Source: Rhodoblastus sp963748385
GTDB taxonomy: Bacteria > Pseudomonadota > Alphaproteobacteria > Rhizobiales > Beijerinckiaceae
Assembly (NCBI GenBank): GCA_963748385.1
Contig: CAVVIQ010000008.1
Location: forward strand, 1 to 64,000
DNA: 64,000 nt
Direction of reading: 5' to 3'
Both the position numbers and the translations under genes were made by a program. Shown here in pieces: positions 27,970-35,603 of this stretch (positions within the stretch are counted from its first letter, which is position 1; every line of letters begins with the position of its first letter). The notes below the pieces were generated by a model. The model was not told the DNA's origin and did not search any database. It saw only the letters and a list, made by a program, of their open reading frames with translations.

Positions 27970-29730
27970 TCACACCAGCATCTTGCCTTTGTCGTCGATG
28001 ACATTGCCGATGTCTTCATCCGTGTCGGGCAGGATCATTTCGTTATGCGCCTTGCCCGACGGGATCATCGGCAGGCAGTTTTCCGCCTTGTCGACGACGC
28101 AGTCGAACACCACGCCCTCGGGGCTGTCGATCATCTCCTGGATCGCGGCGTCGAGATCGGCCGGGTTGGAGCAGCGCATGCCTTTCAGTCCATAGGCTTC
28201 CGCGAGCTTGACGAAATCGGGCAGAGCCTCGGAATAGGACGACGAATAGCGCCCGCCATGCAGCAGTTCCTGCCATTGGCGCACCATGCCCATATATTCG
28301 TTGTTCAGGATGAAGACCTTCACCGGGCAGCGATATTGCTTGGCGGTGGAAAGCTCCTGAATGTTCATCAGGATCGAAGCTTCGCCGGCGATATCGACCA
28401 CCAGAGCTTCGCGGTTGGCCAGCTGGGCGCCGATCGCCGCCGGCAGGCCGTAGCCCATGGTGCCGAGGCCGCCCGAGGTCATCAGCCGGTTGGGCTCCTC
28501 GAAGCGATAATGTTGCGCCGCCCACATCTGATGCTGGCCGACTTCGGTGGTGATCAAGGTCTTGCGGCCCTTGGTCAGCTCGTAGAGCCGCTCGATGGCG
28601 TATTGCGGCTTGATCGTCGTGTCGGATTTCCGGTAGCCGAAGCTCTTGCGGGCGCGCCAGCCGTCGATCTGGCTCCACCAGTCGGCGAGCGCCTTCTTGT
28701 CGGCCGACATCGCTTCCGACCGCCACAGCCGCGCCATGTCTTCGAGCACATGGGCGCAATCGCCGACGATGGCGAGATCGACCGCCACATTCTTGTTGAT
28801 CGAGGACGGGTCGATGTCGATGTGAATTTTCTTGGAATGAGGCGCGAAGGCGTCGAGCCGGCCGGTGATGCGGTCGTCGAAACGCGCGCCGACCGCGATC
28901 ATCAGGTCGCAATCGTGCATGGCGTTGTTCGCCTCGTAGGAGCCGTGCATGCCGAGCATTCCCAGCCAGTTCTTCCCCGACCCCGGATAGGCGCCAAGGC
29001 CCATCAGGGTCGAGGTGATCGGGAAGCCGGTCTGCGCCACCATTTCGCGCAGCAGGGTCGAGGCCTCCGGCCCGGCGTTGATGACGCCGCCGCCGGTATA
29101 GAAAATCGGCTTCCTGGCCTTGGCCATCATCGCCAGAGCCTGCTTGATCTTGCCGAGATCGCCCTTGATCTGCGGATGGTAGGTCTTGTGCTGGATGTTC
29201 TTCGGCGGTTGATAGACGCCTGAGGCGAATTGCACGTCCTTTGGAATGTCGATCACCACCGGGCCGGGACGGCCCGAGCGCGCGATGTAAAAGGCCTCGT
29301 GCAGGATGCGCGGCAGGTCCTCGATCTTGCGGACAAGATAATTGTGCTTGGTGCAATGCCGGGTGACGCCGACCGTGTCGCATTCCTGGAAAGCGTCGGA
29401 GCCGATGAGATGGGTCGGCACCTGGCCGGTGATGCAGACCACCGGGATCGAATCCATCAGCGCGTCGGTGAGGCCGGTGACGGCGTTGGTGGCGCCGGGG
29501 CCCGAGGTCACCAGCAGGCAGCCGACCTTGCCGGACGAGCGGGCGTAGCCCTCCGCCGCATGGGCCGCGCCCTGCTCGTGGCGCACCAGAACATGCTGGA
29601 TTTTCGTCTGGTGGAAGAGCGCGTCATAGATCGGAAGAACCGCGCCGCCCGGATATCCGAACAAATGCGTCACGCCCTGGTCCTGCAGGGCCTGCACCAC
29701 CATTTCGGCGCCGGTCATCGTCTTCGACAT
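27970..29730 (-). CDS. ilvI: Acetolactate synthase large (catalytic) subunit
   Basis: 586 aa from the ATG at 29730 (MSKTMTGAEMVVQAL). ThDP-dependent enzyme with three domains. N-terminal: GVTHLFGYPGGAVLPIYDAL and the catalytic Glu in VLVRHEQGAAHAAEGYAR. Central FAD-binding part: GRFDDRITG-like AVGARFDDRITG. C-terminal ThDP/Mg site: GEASILMNIQELSTAKQY and NNEYMGMVRQWQ. It condenses pyruvate to acetolactate, or pyruvate plus 2-oxobutyrate to acetohydroxybutyrate, at the head of Val/Leu/Ile synthesis. The gene is preceded by an attenuator with its own leader peptide. ilvB is an equivalent name. Confidence 0.97.
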   Translation of the reverse strand: MSKTMTGAEMVVQALQDQGVTHLFGYPGGAVLPIYDALFHQTKIQHVLVRHEQGAAHAAEGYARSSGKVGCLLVTSGPGATNAVTGLTDALMDSIPVVCITGQVPTHLIGSDAFQECDTVGVTRHCTKHNYLVRKIEDLPRILHEAFYIARSGRPGPVVIDIPKDVQFASGVYQPPKNIQHKTYHPQIKGDLGKIKQALAMMAKARKPIFYTGGGVINAGPEASTLLREMVAQTGFPITSTLMGLGAYPGSGKNWLGMLGMHGSYEANNAMHDCDLMIAVGARFDDRITGRLDAFAPHSKKIHIDIDPSSINKNVAVDLAIVGDCAHVLEDMARLWRSEAMSADKKALADWWSQIDGWRARKSFGYRKSDTTIKPQYAIERLYELTKGRKTLITTEVGQHQMWAAQHYRFEEPNRLMTSGGLGTMGYGLPAAIGAQLANREALVVDIAGEASILMNIQELSTAKQYRCPVKVFILNNEYMGMVRQWQELLHGGRYSSSYSEALPDFVKLAEAYGLKGMRCSNPADLDAAIQEMIDSPEGVVFDCVVDKAENCLPMIPSGKAHNEMILPDTDEDIGNVIDDKGKMLV

Positions 29731-29774
29731 CTTGAGCTCCAGATCTTGTGCTCGGGTTTCGGGGTCTCGCGCGG

Positions 29775-29804
29775 AAAATAAAAAAGGTCCCTTTCGGGAC
29801 CCGG
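29775..29804 (-). terminator. Attenuator terminator hairpin upstream of ilvI
   Basis: Minus-strand stem GGTCCC-GAAA-GGGACC (29786-29801) followed by TTTTTTATTTT, a strong Rho-independent terminator placed 45 bp before the ilvI start codon. Its 5' arm extends to CCGGGTCCC (29796-29804). CCGGG can instead pair with CCCGG at 29827-29831, forming an antiterminator. That upstream CCCGG can also pair with CCGGG at 29837-29841. These are the mutually exclusive 1:2, 2:3 and 3:4 pairings of a classic amino acid attenuator. Confidence 0.85.
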
Positions 29805-29831
29805 ATATGCGCCATCGGCAGGTGAACCGGG

Positions 29832-29882
29832 TCAGTCCCGGCCCGCTCGCGGCGCTCGCATGACTACAAGTCTGTTCCGCAT
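29832..29882 (-). CDS. ilv leader peptide (16 aa, Leu-Val-Val)
   Basis: A short frame ATG...TGA encoding MRNRLVVMRAPRAGRD. The control codons are CTT GTA GTC (Leu-Val-Val). CTT and GTA are A/T-ending or otherwise unusual choices in this GC-rich genome, as expected for codons meant to stall the ribosome. The stop codon lies between segments 1 and 2 of the attenuator. The position, 20 bp after the predicted transcription start and 30 bp before the terminator stem, matches branched-chain amino acid leaders. With ample Leu/Val the ribosome reaches the stop and the terminator forms; when charged tRNA is short, it stalls and read-through follows. Confidence 0.82.
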   Translation of the reverse strand: MRNRLVVMRAPRAGRD

Positions 29883-29907
29883 GAGGATGTCCCCAATTCG
29901 ATCTTCT

Positions 29908-29936
29908 CTCATAGGGCAGGCGATTTGGCCGGTCAA
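29908..29936 (-). promoter_or_regulatory. Promoter of the ilv operon
   Basis: On the minus strand, TTGACC (29931-29936) and TATGAG (29908-29913) are separated by exactly 17 bp, a good housekeeping sigma factor promoter. Transcription would begin near 29900, giving a leader RNA that contains the Leu-Val-Val peptide and the attenuator. The -35 box lies at the very end of rsmD. Confidence 0.7.
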
Positions 29937-30511
29937 GCCGGTCCATTGGCCGCAGGGCGCAAAAAAACCAACTCCGTCTCGCCGTAATCGCGACGCTCAA
30001 GCAGGTCGAAACCCGGCGCCGGCTCGAACAGCGCCGCCGTCGCTTCCTCGACGATCACCAGGGCTTCCGGCGCCAGCCAGCCGCCGCGCAGCAGCGAAGT
30101 CAGCGCCGGTTCGGCGAGGCCGCGATTATAGGGCGGGTCCAGGAAGGCCAACGTGTAAGGGGCGCCGGGCGGTTTTTCGCCCAGTTTTCGCGCGTCGCGC
30201 CGGAAAATGCGGGTGACCCCGCCAAGCCCCAGGGCCTCGACATTTTCGCGGATCAAGGCCCGCGCTTGCGCGCCGTCGTCCACGAACAGGCAGAATTCGC
30301 CGCCGCGCGACAGCGCCTCCAGCCCGAAGGCGCCGGTTCCGGCAAACAGGTCGATCACCCGGGCGCCCGAGACGGGATCGCCGTGGGAATGGGCGAGAAT
30401 GTTGAACAACGTCTCGCGCAGCCGGTCCGAGGTGGGGCGTAGGCCTTGGCCCCCTTGGCCCTTCGGGCCTTGCAGCGTCCGCCCCTTCAGCCGCCCGCCG
30501 ACAATGCGCAT
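29933..30511 (-). CDS. rsmD: 16S rRNA (guanine(966)-N2)-methyltransferase
   Basis: 192 aa beginning MRIVGGRLKGRTL, the standard N-terminus of the family. The SAM-binding motif is VIDLFAGTGAFGLEALSRGG, and the catalytic motif DPPYNRGL is at about residue 129. It methylates N2 of G966 in helix 31 of 16S rRNA. It follows the pseudouridine synthase gene by 3 bp, so the two form a unit for rRNA modification. The ilv promoter overlaps its 3' end. Confidence 0.95.
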   Translation of the reverse strand: MRIVGGRLKGRTLQGPKGQGGQGLRPTSDRLRETLFNILAHSHGDPVSGARVIDLFAGTGAFGLEALSRGGEFCLFVDDGAQARALIRENVEALGLGGVTRIFRRDARKLGEKPPGAPYTLAFLDPPYNRGLAEPALTSLLRGGWLAPEALVIVEEATAALFEPAPGFDLLERRDYGETELVFLRPAANGPA

Positions 30512-30514
30512 GGC

Positions 30515-31909
30515 TTATTTTCCGCGCGGCTTGCGTGGCGGCGGCTTGCGTGGCGGCGGCTTGCCCGACTTGGAGGCGCCGCCGGACTTGGAGGCGCCGC
30601 CCGGCTCGCGGCGGAAGAATTTGGCGGCGCCGGTGTCGCCGGAGAATTTGTCCTTGGCTCCGCCGCCCTTGCGCGGCCGGCCCGGCTGGTCGAAACGACC
30701 CTCGCTCATCTCACGCTCCGCCCTGAAACGCCGGGCGTTGCGGCTGTGGTTACGGCTCTCTTGGGCTTCCGCGCCACGCTCCGGGCCTTTGGCGGCGACG
30801 CTGACGCGCTCCACCAAAACCTTGCGGCCCCTGCGGTCCTCGGTGGCGGCGCTTTCGATGCGGCGGCGCGGGCCCTTTTCCGCCTTGGCGCGGTCGTCCC
30901 GCAAGGCCGACACATGCTTGCGGGCGTGAGGCTTTTCAGTCCCGGCGCGTGGCTTTTCAGTGGGCGCCCGTGGCCTGAGCTCGTCGCGTTCGGCCGGCGG
31001 GCGCTTGGGGCGCGGTCCGCCTCTTTCCCGCATCGGGCGCGGCTCCGGCTCCGGCGTCCGGTCGACGATCGGCCCGTCGAAATCGACGCCGGCCTGTTCG
31101 GCGAGGTTTTCTCCAAGCTGGTCGGCGAGCACCCGCGTGCGCACTTCCTCCACCACGCCCTCGGGCGTTTCGCCAAGCTGGAACGGCCCATAGGAGAGCC
31201 GGATCAGGCGGTTGGTGACAAGGCCCAAAAATTCGAGCAGCCGCTTGACCTCGCGGTTCTTGCCTTCGCGCAAGCCCAAAGTGATCCAGACATTGGCGCC
31301 CTGCACCCGGTCGAGCCGCGCCTCGACCCCGGCGTAATCCACGCCGTCGATGGTCACGCCTTTCGCCAGAGTGTCGAGCTTCGCCTGATCGGTGACGCCA
31401 TTGGCCCGCGCGCGATAGCGGCGTAGCCAGCCGGTCGAGGGCAGCTCCAGCACGCGGGCGAGGCCGCCGTCATTGGTCAGCAGCAACAGGCCCTCGGTGT
31501 TGATGTCGAGCCGTCCGACCGACATCAGGCGCGGCAGATGGGGATTTTTTTCCGCGATATAGTCGAAGACCGTGGCGCGGCCCTCCGGGTCGCGGTCGGT
31601 CGTCACCAGCCCGCGCGGCTTGTGGAACAGGAACAGGCGCGTGCGCTCGCGGGTGGACAGCGGCTTGCCGTCCACCGTCACCTTGTCCTTGTCGGTGACG
31701 TTTCGCGCCGCGCTGGTCAGGACCTGGCCGTTGACCGCCACCCTTCCCTGCGCGATCCAGCTTTCGGCGTCGCGCCGCGAACAAAGCCCCGCGCGCGCCA
31801 TGACCTTGGCGATGCGCTCGCCCTCATGGGCCTTGGCTTCCGGCTTTTTCGCCGGCGCCCGTTTCGCGGGGGGCTTGCGGGCGGGCTTTTTGTCTCTGTC
31901 GTTTTTCAT
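30515..31909 (-). CDS. RluB/RsuA-family pseudouridine synthase with a long basic tail
   Basis: 464 aa from the ATG at 31909. Basic N-terminal stretch, then an S4 RNA-binding domain (ERIAKVMARAGLCSRRDAESWIAQGRVAVNG), then the pseudouridine synthase domain with the catalytic Asp in GRLDINTEGLLLLTNDG and with FHKPRGLVTT and LREGKNREVKRLLEF. The last 170 residues are disordered, Arg/Lys/Pro-rich and end in short repeats (GGASKSG, KPPPRKP). The core matches RluB (23S U2605) better than RsuA or RluF, though the assignment among these is uncertain. Long basic tails are usual in Rhizobiales RluB. Divergent from tadA. Confidence 0.9.
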   Translation of the reverse strand: MKNDRDKKPARKPPAKRAPAKKPEAKAHEGERIAKVMARAGLCSRRDAESWIAQGRVAVNGQVLTSAARNVTDKDKVTVDGKPLSTRERTRLFLFHKPRGLVTTDRDPEGRATVFDYIAEKNPHLPRLMSVGRLDINTEGLLLLTNDGGLARVLELPSTGWLRRYRARANGVTDQAKLDTLAKGVTIDGVDYAGVEARLDRVQGANVWITLGLREGKNREVKRLLEFLGLVTNRLIRLSYGPFQLGETPEGVVEEVRTRVLADQLGENLAEQAGVDFDGPIVDRTPEPEPRPMRERGGPRPKRPPAERDELRPRAPTEKPRAGTEKPHARKHVSALRDDRAKAEKGPRRRIESAATEDRRGRKVLVERVSVAAKGPERGAEAQESRNHSRNARRFRAEREMSEGRFDQPGRPRKGGGAKDKFSGDTGAAKFFRREPGGASKSGGASKSGKPPPRKPPPRKPRGK

Positions 31910-31956
31910 GGCCGTCTGATAGCAGAGGCGCAAAACTTTGCGAAATGATTTGCGCC

Positions 31957-32421
31957 ATGCCCGCGACGCCAGCAGCCGAGAGACCGAACCCTTGGGAGCG
32001 CGCCTTCGCCGAAGCGCGGGCGGCGGCCGCGCGGGGCGAGGCGCCGATCGGCGCCTGTGTGGTCAAGGATGGCGAAATCCTCGCCTCCGCCGGCAATCGC
32101 ACCATCGCCGACCACGATCCGACCGCCCATGCGGAAATGCTGGCGATCCGCCAGGCCGCGCGGAAAATTGGCGACGAGCGCCTGACCGGCTGCGATCTTT
32201 ATGTGACCCTGGAGCCCTGCGCCATGTGCGCCGGGGCGATTTCCTTCGCCCGGATCCGCAGGCTTTATTTCGCGGCCGAGGACGAAAAGGGCGGCGCGGT
32301 GGAGAACGGCCCGCGCTTCTTTTCGCAGAAAACCTGCCATCACCGGCCGGAGGTCTATGGCGGCGTCCGCGCCAATGAGGCCGCCGAGCTGTTGCGCGAT
32401 TTCTTCAAGGCGCGACGTTAG
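31957..32421 (+). CDS. tadA: tRNA-specific adenosine deaminase
   Basis: About 154 aa, CDA-fold zinc deaminase. The zinc/catalytic motif HAEMLAIRQA supplies His and the proton-shuttle Glu; PCAMCAGAI supplies the two Cys. The C-terminal GPRFFSQKTCHHRPEVYGG region is typical. It converts A34 to inosine in tRNA-Arg(ACG), an essential step. Start at 31957 (MPATPAAE); an ATG four codons upstream (31945) is possible. It is divergent from the pseudouridine synthase gene with about 45 bp between starts. Confidence 0.95.
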   Translation: MPATPAAERPNPWERAFAEARAAAARGEAPIGACVVKDGEILASAGNRTIADHDPTAHAEMLAIRQAARKIGDERLTGCDLYVTLEPCAMCAGAISFARIRRLYFAAEDEKGGAVENGPRFFSQKTCHHRPEVYGGVRANEAAELLRDFFKARR

Positions 32422-32566
32422 AGCGCTTTCCCCGCGTAGCCCGTCGAAAGACGGGCGTCCTGTCGGACGCCCTATGCTGGCGAGAGGACGCGAAACCTTC
32501 ATGGCGCCGTCACGCGAATCCGTGCGATATAACCGGCGTCGCAGGTGCTTGAGCTTTGGGGGAGGA

Positions 32567-33862
32567 ATGACGGACTTGAGCCTGGGCGCTTCGGCTTTCG
32601 AACAACATCCGTTTCGCGCGCAAATCCTCGGCGAATTGCATGCGCGGCCGACCCGCCCGCTGGAGACGCCCGCGCGCATCCTGCATTTCGCCTTTCCGAC
32701 CAATTCCGCCCACGCCGAGGCCGACCGGCTCGCCGTGACAAAATTGTGCGTCGAGCGTGGCCTGCCCGGCCCCGACGCGCAAACCCGCCAGTTCCGCGTC
32801 GAATTGCAGGGCGCGGCCTTGATCTGGGAGCGGCATGGCGAATTCGTCACCCATAGCTGGGAATTCGCGAGCCTCGGCGCGCAAGAGCCTTTCTCGCCCT
32901 CGCCGGACGCGCTGATGCGGACAATCCGCATGCTGCCGCAGCCAGGCCCCCTGCTGGTCGCTGTCGATCTGCACATGGTTTCCGGCGACCGCGAGCCGGC
33001 GCCGCTCGCCGCCTTGTTCGGCCCCCTGCCTATGGCGGTCAGCGAGGCCAATTCCGGCCGCGCTCTGATCGCCAGCGATTTCGCTCCCGACACTTTCGGC
33101 TTCGTGCGCATTTTCATCGCAAACCGCTCCATGCCGCCGATGTCGGCCGGACGGCTGGCGCAAAGACTGCTGGAAATCGAGACCTACCGCACCCTCGCTC
33201 TGATGGGCTTGCCCGAGGCGCAAAGTCTCGCGCCCTCCATCCGCCGCATCGAACACGAATTGCCGCGCCTGCTTGACTCCATGACCCAATCGAAAGGCGT
33301 CGAGCAGAACCGCGCCCTGCTCGACGCGCTCACCGGCCTGGCGTCGGAGCTTGAGGTCGGCGCGGCCGCGAGCCTCTACCGCTTCGGCGCCACCCGGGCT
33401 TACAACGATCTGGCGCGCGCGCGGCTCGAAGCGATCGGCGAGACCCGTCTGCCCGATTATCCAAGCTGGTCCGGTTTCCTCGCCCACCGCCTCGAGCCGG
33501 CCATGCGCACCTGCCGCAACACCGAGGAGCGCCAGGCCGATCTGTCGCGCAAGCTGGCGCGCGCCGCCCAACTCTTGCGCACGCGCGTGGACACGGAGGT
33601 GGAGGCGCAGAACAGCGACCTCCTGCGCCAGATGGGCGAGCGCGTGCAATTGCAATTGCGCTTGCAGCAGACGGTGGAAGGCCTCTCGGTCGCGGCGATC
33701 ACTTATTACATTTCAAGCGTCTTCCGCCATCTGTTCGAAGGCGCGCAGGACGCGGGATTGCATATCAACCCGACCATCGCCACTGCCGTGCTGATCCCGT
33801 TCGTCGCCGGCCTCGTGTGGTGGACGGTTCGGCGCATTCGCAAGAAGCACAACGATCATTGA
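32567..33862 (+). CDS. DUF3422 family membrane-anchored protein
   Basis: About 431 aa starting MTDLSLGASAF after a strong ribosome site (GGGGGAGGA). It matches the DUF3422 family: HPFRAQILGELHARP near the start, then RFRVELQGA-like FRVELQGAALIWERHGEF, a long helical middle, and two C-terminal membrane segments (VEGLSVAAITYYISSVF and ATAVLIPFVAGLVWW) ending in a basic tail. A coiled-coil region precedes the membrane part (RKLARAAQLLRTRVDTEVEAQNSDLLRQMGERV). Function unknown; expected to face the cytoplasm with a C-terminal anchor. Confidence 0.9.
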   Translation: MTDLSLGASAFEQHPFRAQILGELHARPTRPLETPARILHFAFPTNSAHAEADRLAVTKLCVERGLPGPDAQTRQFRVELQGAALIWERHGEFVTHSWEFASLGAQEPFSPSPDALMRTIRMLPQPGPLLVAVDLHMVSGDREPAPLAALFGPLPMAVSEANSGRALIASDFAPDTFGFVRIFIANRSMPPMSAGRLAQRLLEIETYRTLALMGLPEAQSLAPSIRRIEHELPRLLDSMTQSKGVEQNRALLDALTGLASELEVGAAASLYRFGATRAYNDLARARLEAIGETRLPDYPSWSGFLAHRLEPAMRTCRNTEERQADLSRKLARAAQLLRTRVDTEVEAQNSDLLRQMGERVQLQLRLQQTVEGLSVAAITYYISSVFRHLFEGAQDAGLHINPTIATAVLIPFVAGLVWWTVRRIRKKHNDH

Positions 33863-33866
33863 ACCT

Positions 33867-34283
33867 TCACGCCAACAGGACGCGCGCGGCGAAATAAATC
33901 CAGGCCAATGCAAGAATGGTCACGCCCGCCGCGAAAAGCTTGAAGCGGCGGGGGACGTAATTGCTGGTCGTGTGGATATAGGCGTGGCCGAGGCGGGTGG
34001 CGACAAAGGCCCAGGCGGCGGCGGCCAGAAGCGCGTCCGCCTTGCCGGTTGCGAGCGCCAGCGCGACCAAAGCGTAAAACAGCGTCGGCAGTTCAAGCTG
34101 ATTCTCATAACAGGCGGCGAGTTGCCGGGCGCGGTCGGGCCAGGGACCGGAGGGCAGCGCCACATCCTTCATCCTGACCGCGCCGCTCTTGACGGCGGCG
34201 ACGCGCTCCCGCGCCACCATCAGAACCAGCGACAGGGTCAGCAGGACCTGAATGAAAACCGGAATCAGCAGGACTTTGGTCAC
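33867..34283 (-). CDS. MAPEG family membrane protein
   Basis: 138 aa with four membrane helices, the layout of the MAPEG superfamily (membrane-associated proteins in eicosanoid and glutathione metabolism). Motifs include ENQLELPTLFYALVALALATG and RLGHAYIHTTSNYVPRR, which correspond to the family E.....P and R..H motifs. Bacterial members are mostly uncharacterised. It is convergent with DUF3422, with the stops 5 bp apart. Confidence 0.88.
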   Translation of the reverse strand: MTKVLLIPVFIQVLLTLSLVLMVARERVAAVKSGAVRMKDVALPSGPWPDRARQLAACYENQLELPTLFYALVALALATGKADALLAAAAWAFVATRLGHAYIHTTSNYVPRRFKLFAAGVTILALAWIYFAARVLLA

Positions 34284-34367
34284 CAGGCGCCTCCCGCGCT
34301 TGCATGAGCGCGGCGGAATGTCGCACGGACCGGAGCGAAGGCCAAGCTTCGCCCGCCGGCGCCGGAT

Positions 34368-35456
34368 TCACTCCCTGCGCCAGACGAACAGCGAACTGAG
34401 CGCGTAGTTCCACACCGAGCCCATGAGCACGCCGGCCAGGGCCGAGAGCGAAACCTGGGGATAGAGGCGATAGAGCCAGGCGGCGACGCCGACATTGGCG
34501 ACCGCGCCAATACTGCAGACGGCGTAGAAATAGAACAGGCCGCGCGCGACGGGCCAAAAACCCTTCAGCTTGGCGTCGCGATAGGTGATCGTGTTGTTGA
34601 TGAAGAAATTGCTGGTCATCGCCACGACGACCGCGATGCTCTGGGCGACGGTGAAGGCGACGGGCAGCAGGGCCAGCGCCAGATAGACCGTGGCCAGATG
34701 GACGACGACGCCGCTCAGGCCCACCAGGGCGAAAAAAATGAAGCGCACCGGGATGCGCCCGCCGCTGGCCTTGTTCAGCATCAGCCCGAGAAAGTCGAGG
34801 CCGACCTTGACATCGAATTTGGACTCGCCCGCCAGCCGCTCGCGGAACGTATAGCCGACCTCCTCGATCTTCAGGTCCTGTTGGGCCGAGGCCACGATAT
34901 CCGCGAGGATCTTGAAGCCGGTGGGCGCGAGATCGGACGCGCAGTCCTCGACGATCTGGCGCCTGAGCATGAAGAAGCCGCTCATGAGGTCGGAAAAGTC
35001 GGCGCGCAAGGCGTCCTTGGCGATACGGATCGCCAGCCGGCTGATGGCGGCGCGGCGCGGCGAAAAGCCGGCCTCGGCGGAGCCGCCCGCCACATGGCGG
35101 CTGCCGACGACGAGATCGGCCCCATCGCGCATCTTTTGCAGCATCGTCGGAAGGATGAGCTCGTCGTGCTGCAGATCGGCGTCCATCACCGCGACCACCG
35201 GCGCGCTGGAGGCGAGCATGCCCTCGATGCAGGCGCCCGCGAGGCCGCGCCGGTTGACGCGGCGCAGACAGCGCATGCGCGGATCCTCGCGCGCGATTTC
35301 CTTCGCGAGCGCCGCTGTGCCGTCGGGGCTATCGTCGTCGACGACGATCATTTCCCAATCCACGCCCGCGAGCGCGGCGTCCACGCGCCGGAAGAGCTCG
35401 CGCAGATTGCCGCTTTCGTTGAAGGTGGGGATGACGAGGGTGAGTTCGACGGCCAA
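34368..35456 (-). CDS. GT2 polyprenyl-phosphate glycosyltransferase fused to GtrA
   Basis: About 360 aa. The N-terminal GT2 domain is of the dolichol-phosphate mannosyltransferase type: LTLVIPTFNESGNLREL, MIVVDDDSPDGTAALA, the metal-binding DADLQHDE and SGFFMLRR. The C-terminal GtrA domain has four membrane helices and ends SVWNYALSSLFVWRR. GT2 would place a sugar on polyprenyl phosphate; GtrA proteins are proposed flippases for that lipid. I place the start at TTG 35456 with AAAGGA upstream; TTG 35540 would add 28 residues. It is divergent from the GT39-like gene, which would use such a lipid-linked sugar. Confidence 0.9.
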   Translation of the reverse strand: MAVELTLVIPTFNESGNLRELFRRVDAALAGVDWEMIVVDDDSPDGTAALAKEIAREDPRMRCLRRVNRRGLAGACIEGMLASSAPVVAVMDADLQHDELILPTMLQKMRDGADLVVGSRHVAGGSAEAGFSPRRAAISRLAIRIAKDALRADFSDLMSGFFMLRRQIVEDCASDLAPTGFKILADIVASAQQDLKIEEVGYTFRERLAGESKFDVKVGLDFLGLMLNKASGGRIPVRFIFFALVGLSGVVVHLATVYLALALLPVAFTVAQSIAVVVAMTSNFFINNTITYRDAKLKGFWPVARGLFYFYAVCSIGAVANVGVAAWLYRLYPQVSLSALAGVLMGSVWNYALSSLFVWRRE

Positions 35457-35603
35457 GGACGGAAATTTCCTTTCGTGCGGCAAATCTGTTAGCTGCAAAG
35501 CCTCGCCAAGTACAGCCAGGCTTTTCGCCAGCGCGAACAAGGTCTCATCATCTGGAGCGGGCGCCCGCCCGCTCGCGTCGAAATTTCAGGAAACGGGCGC
35601 CCG

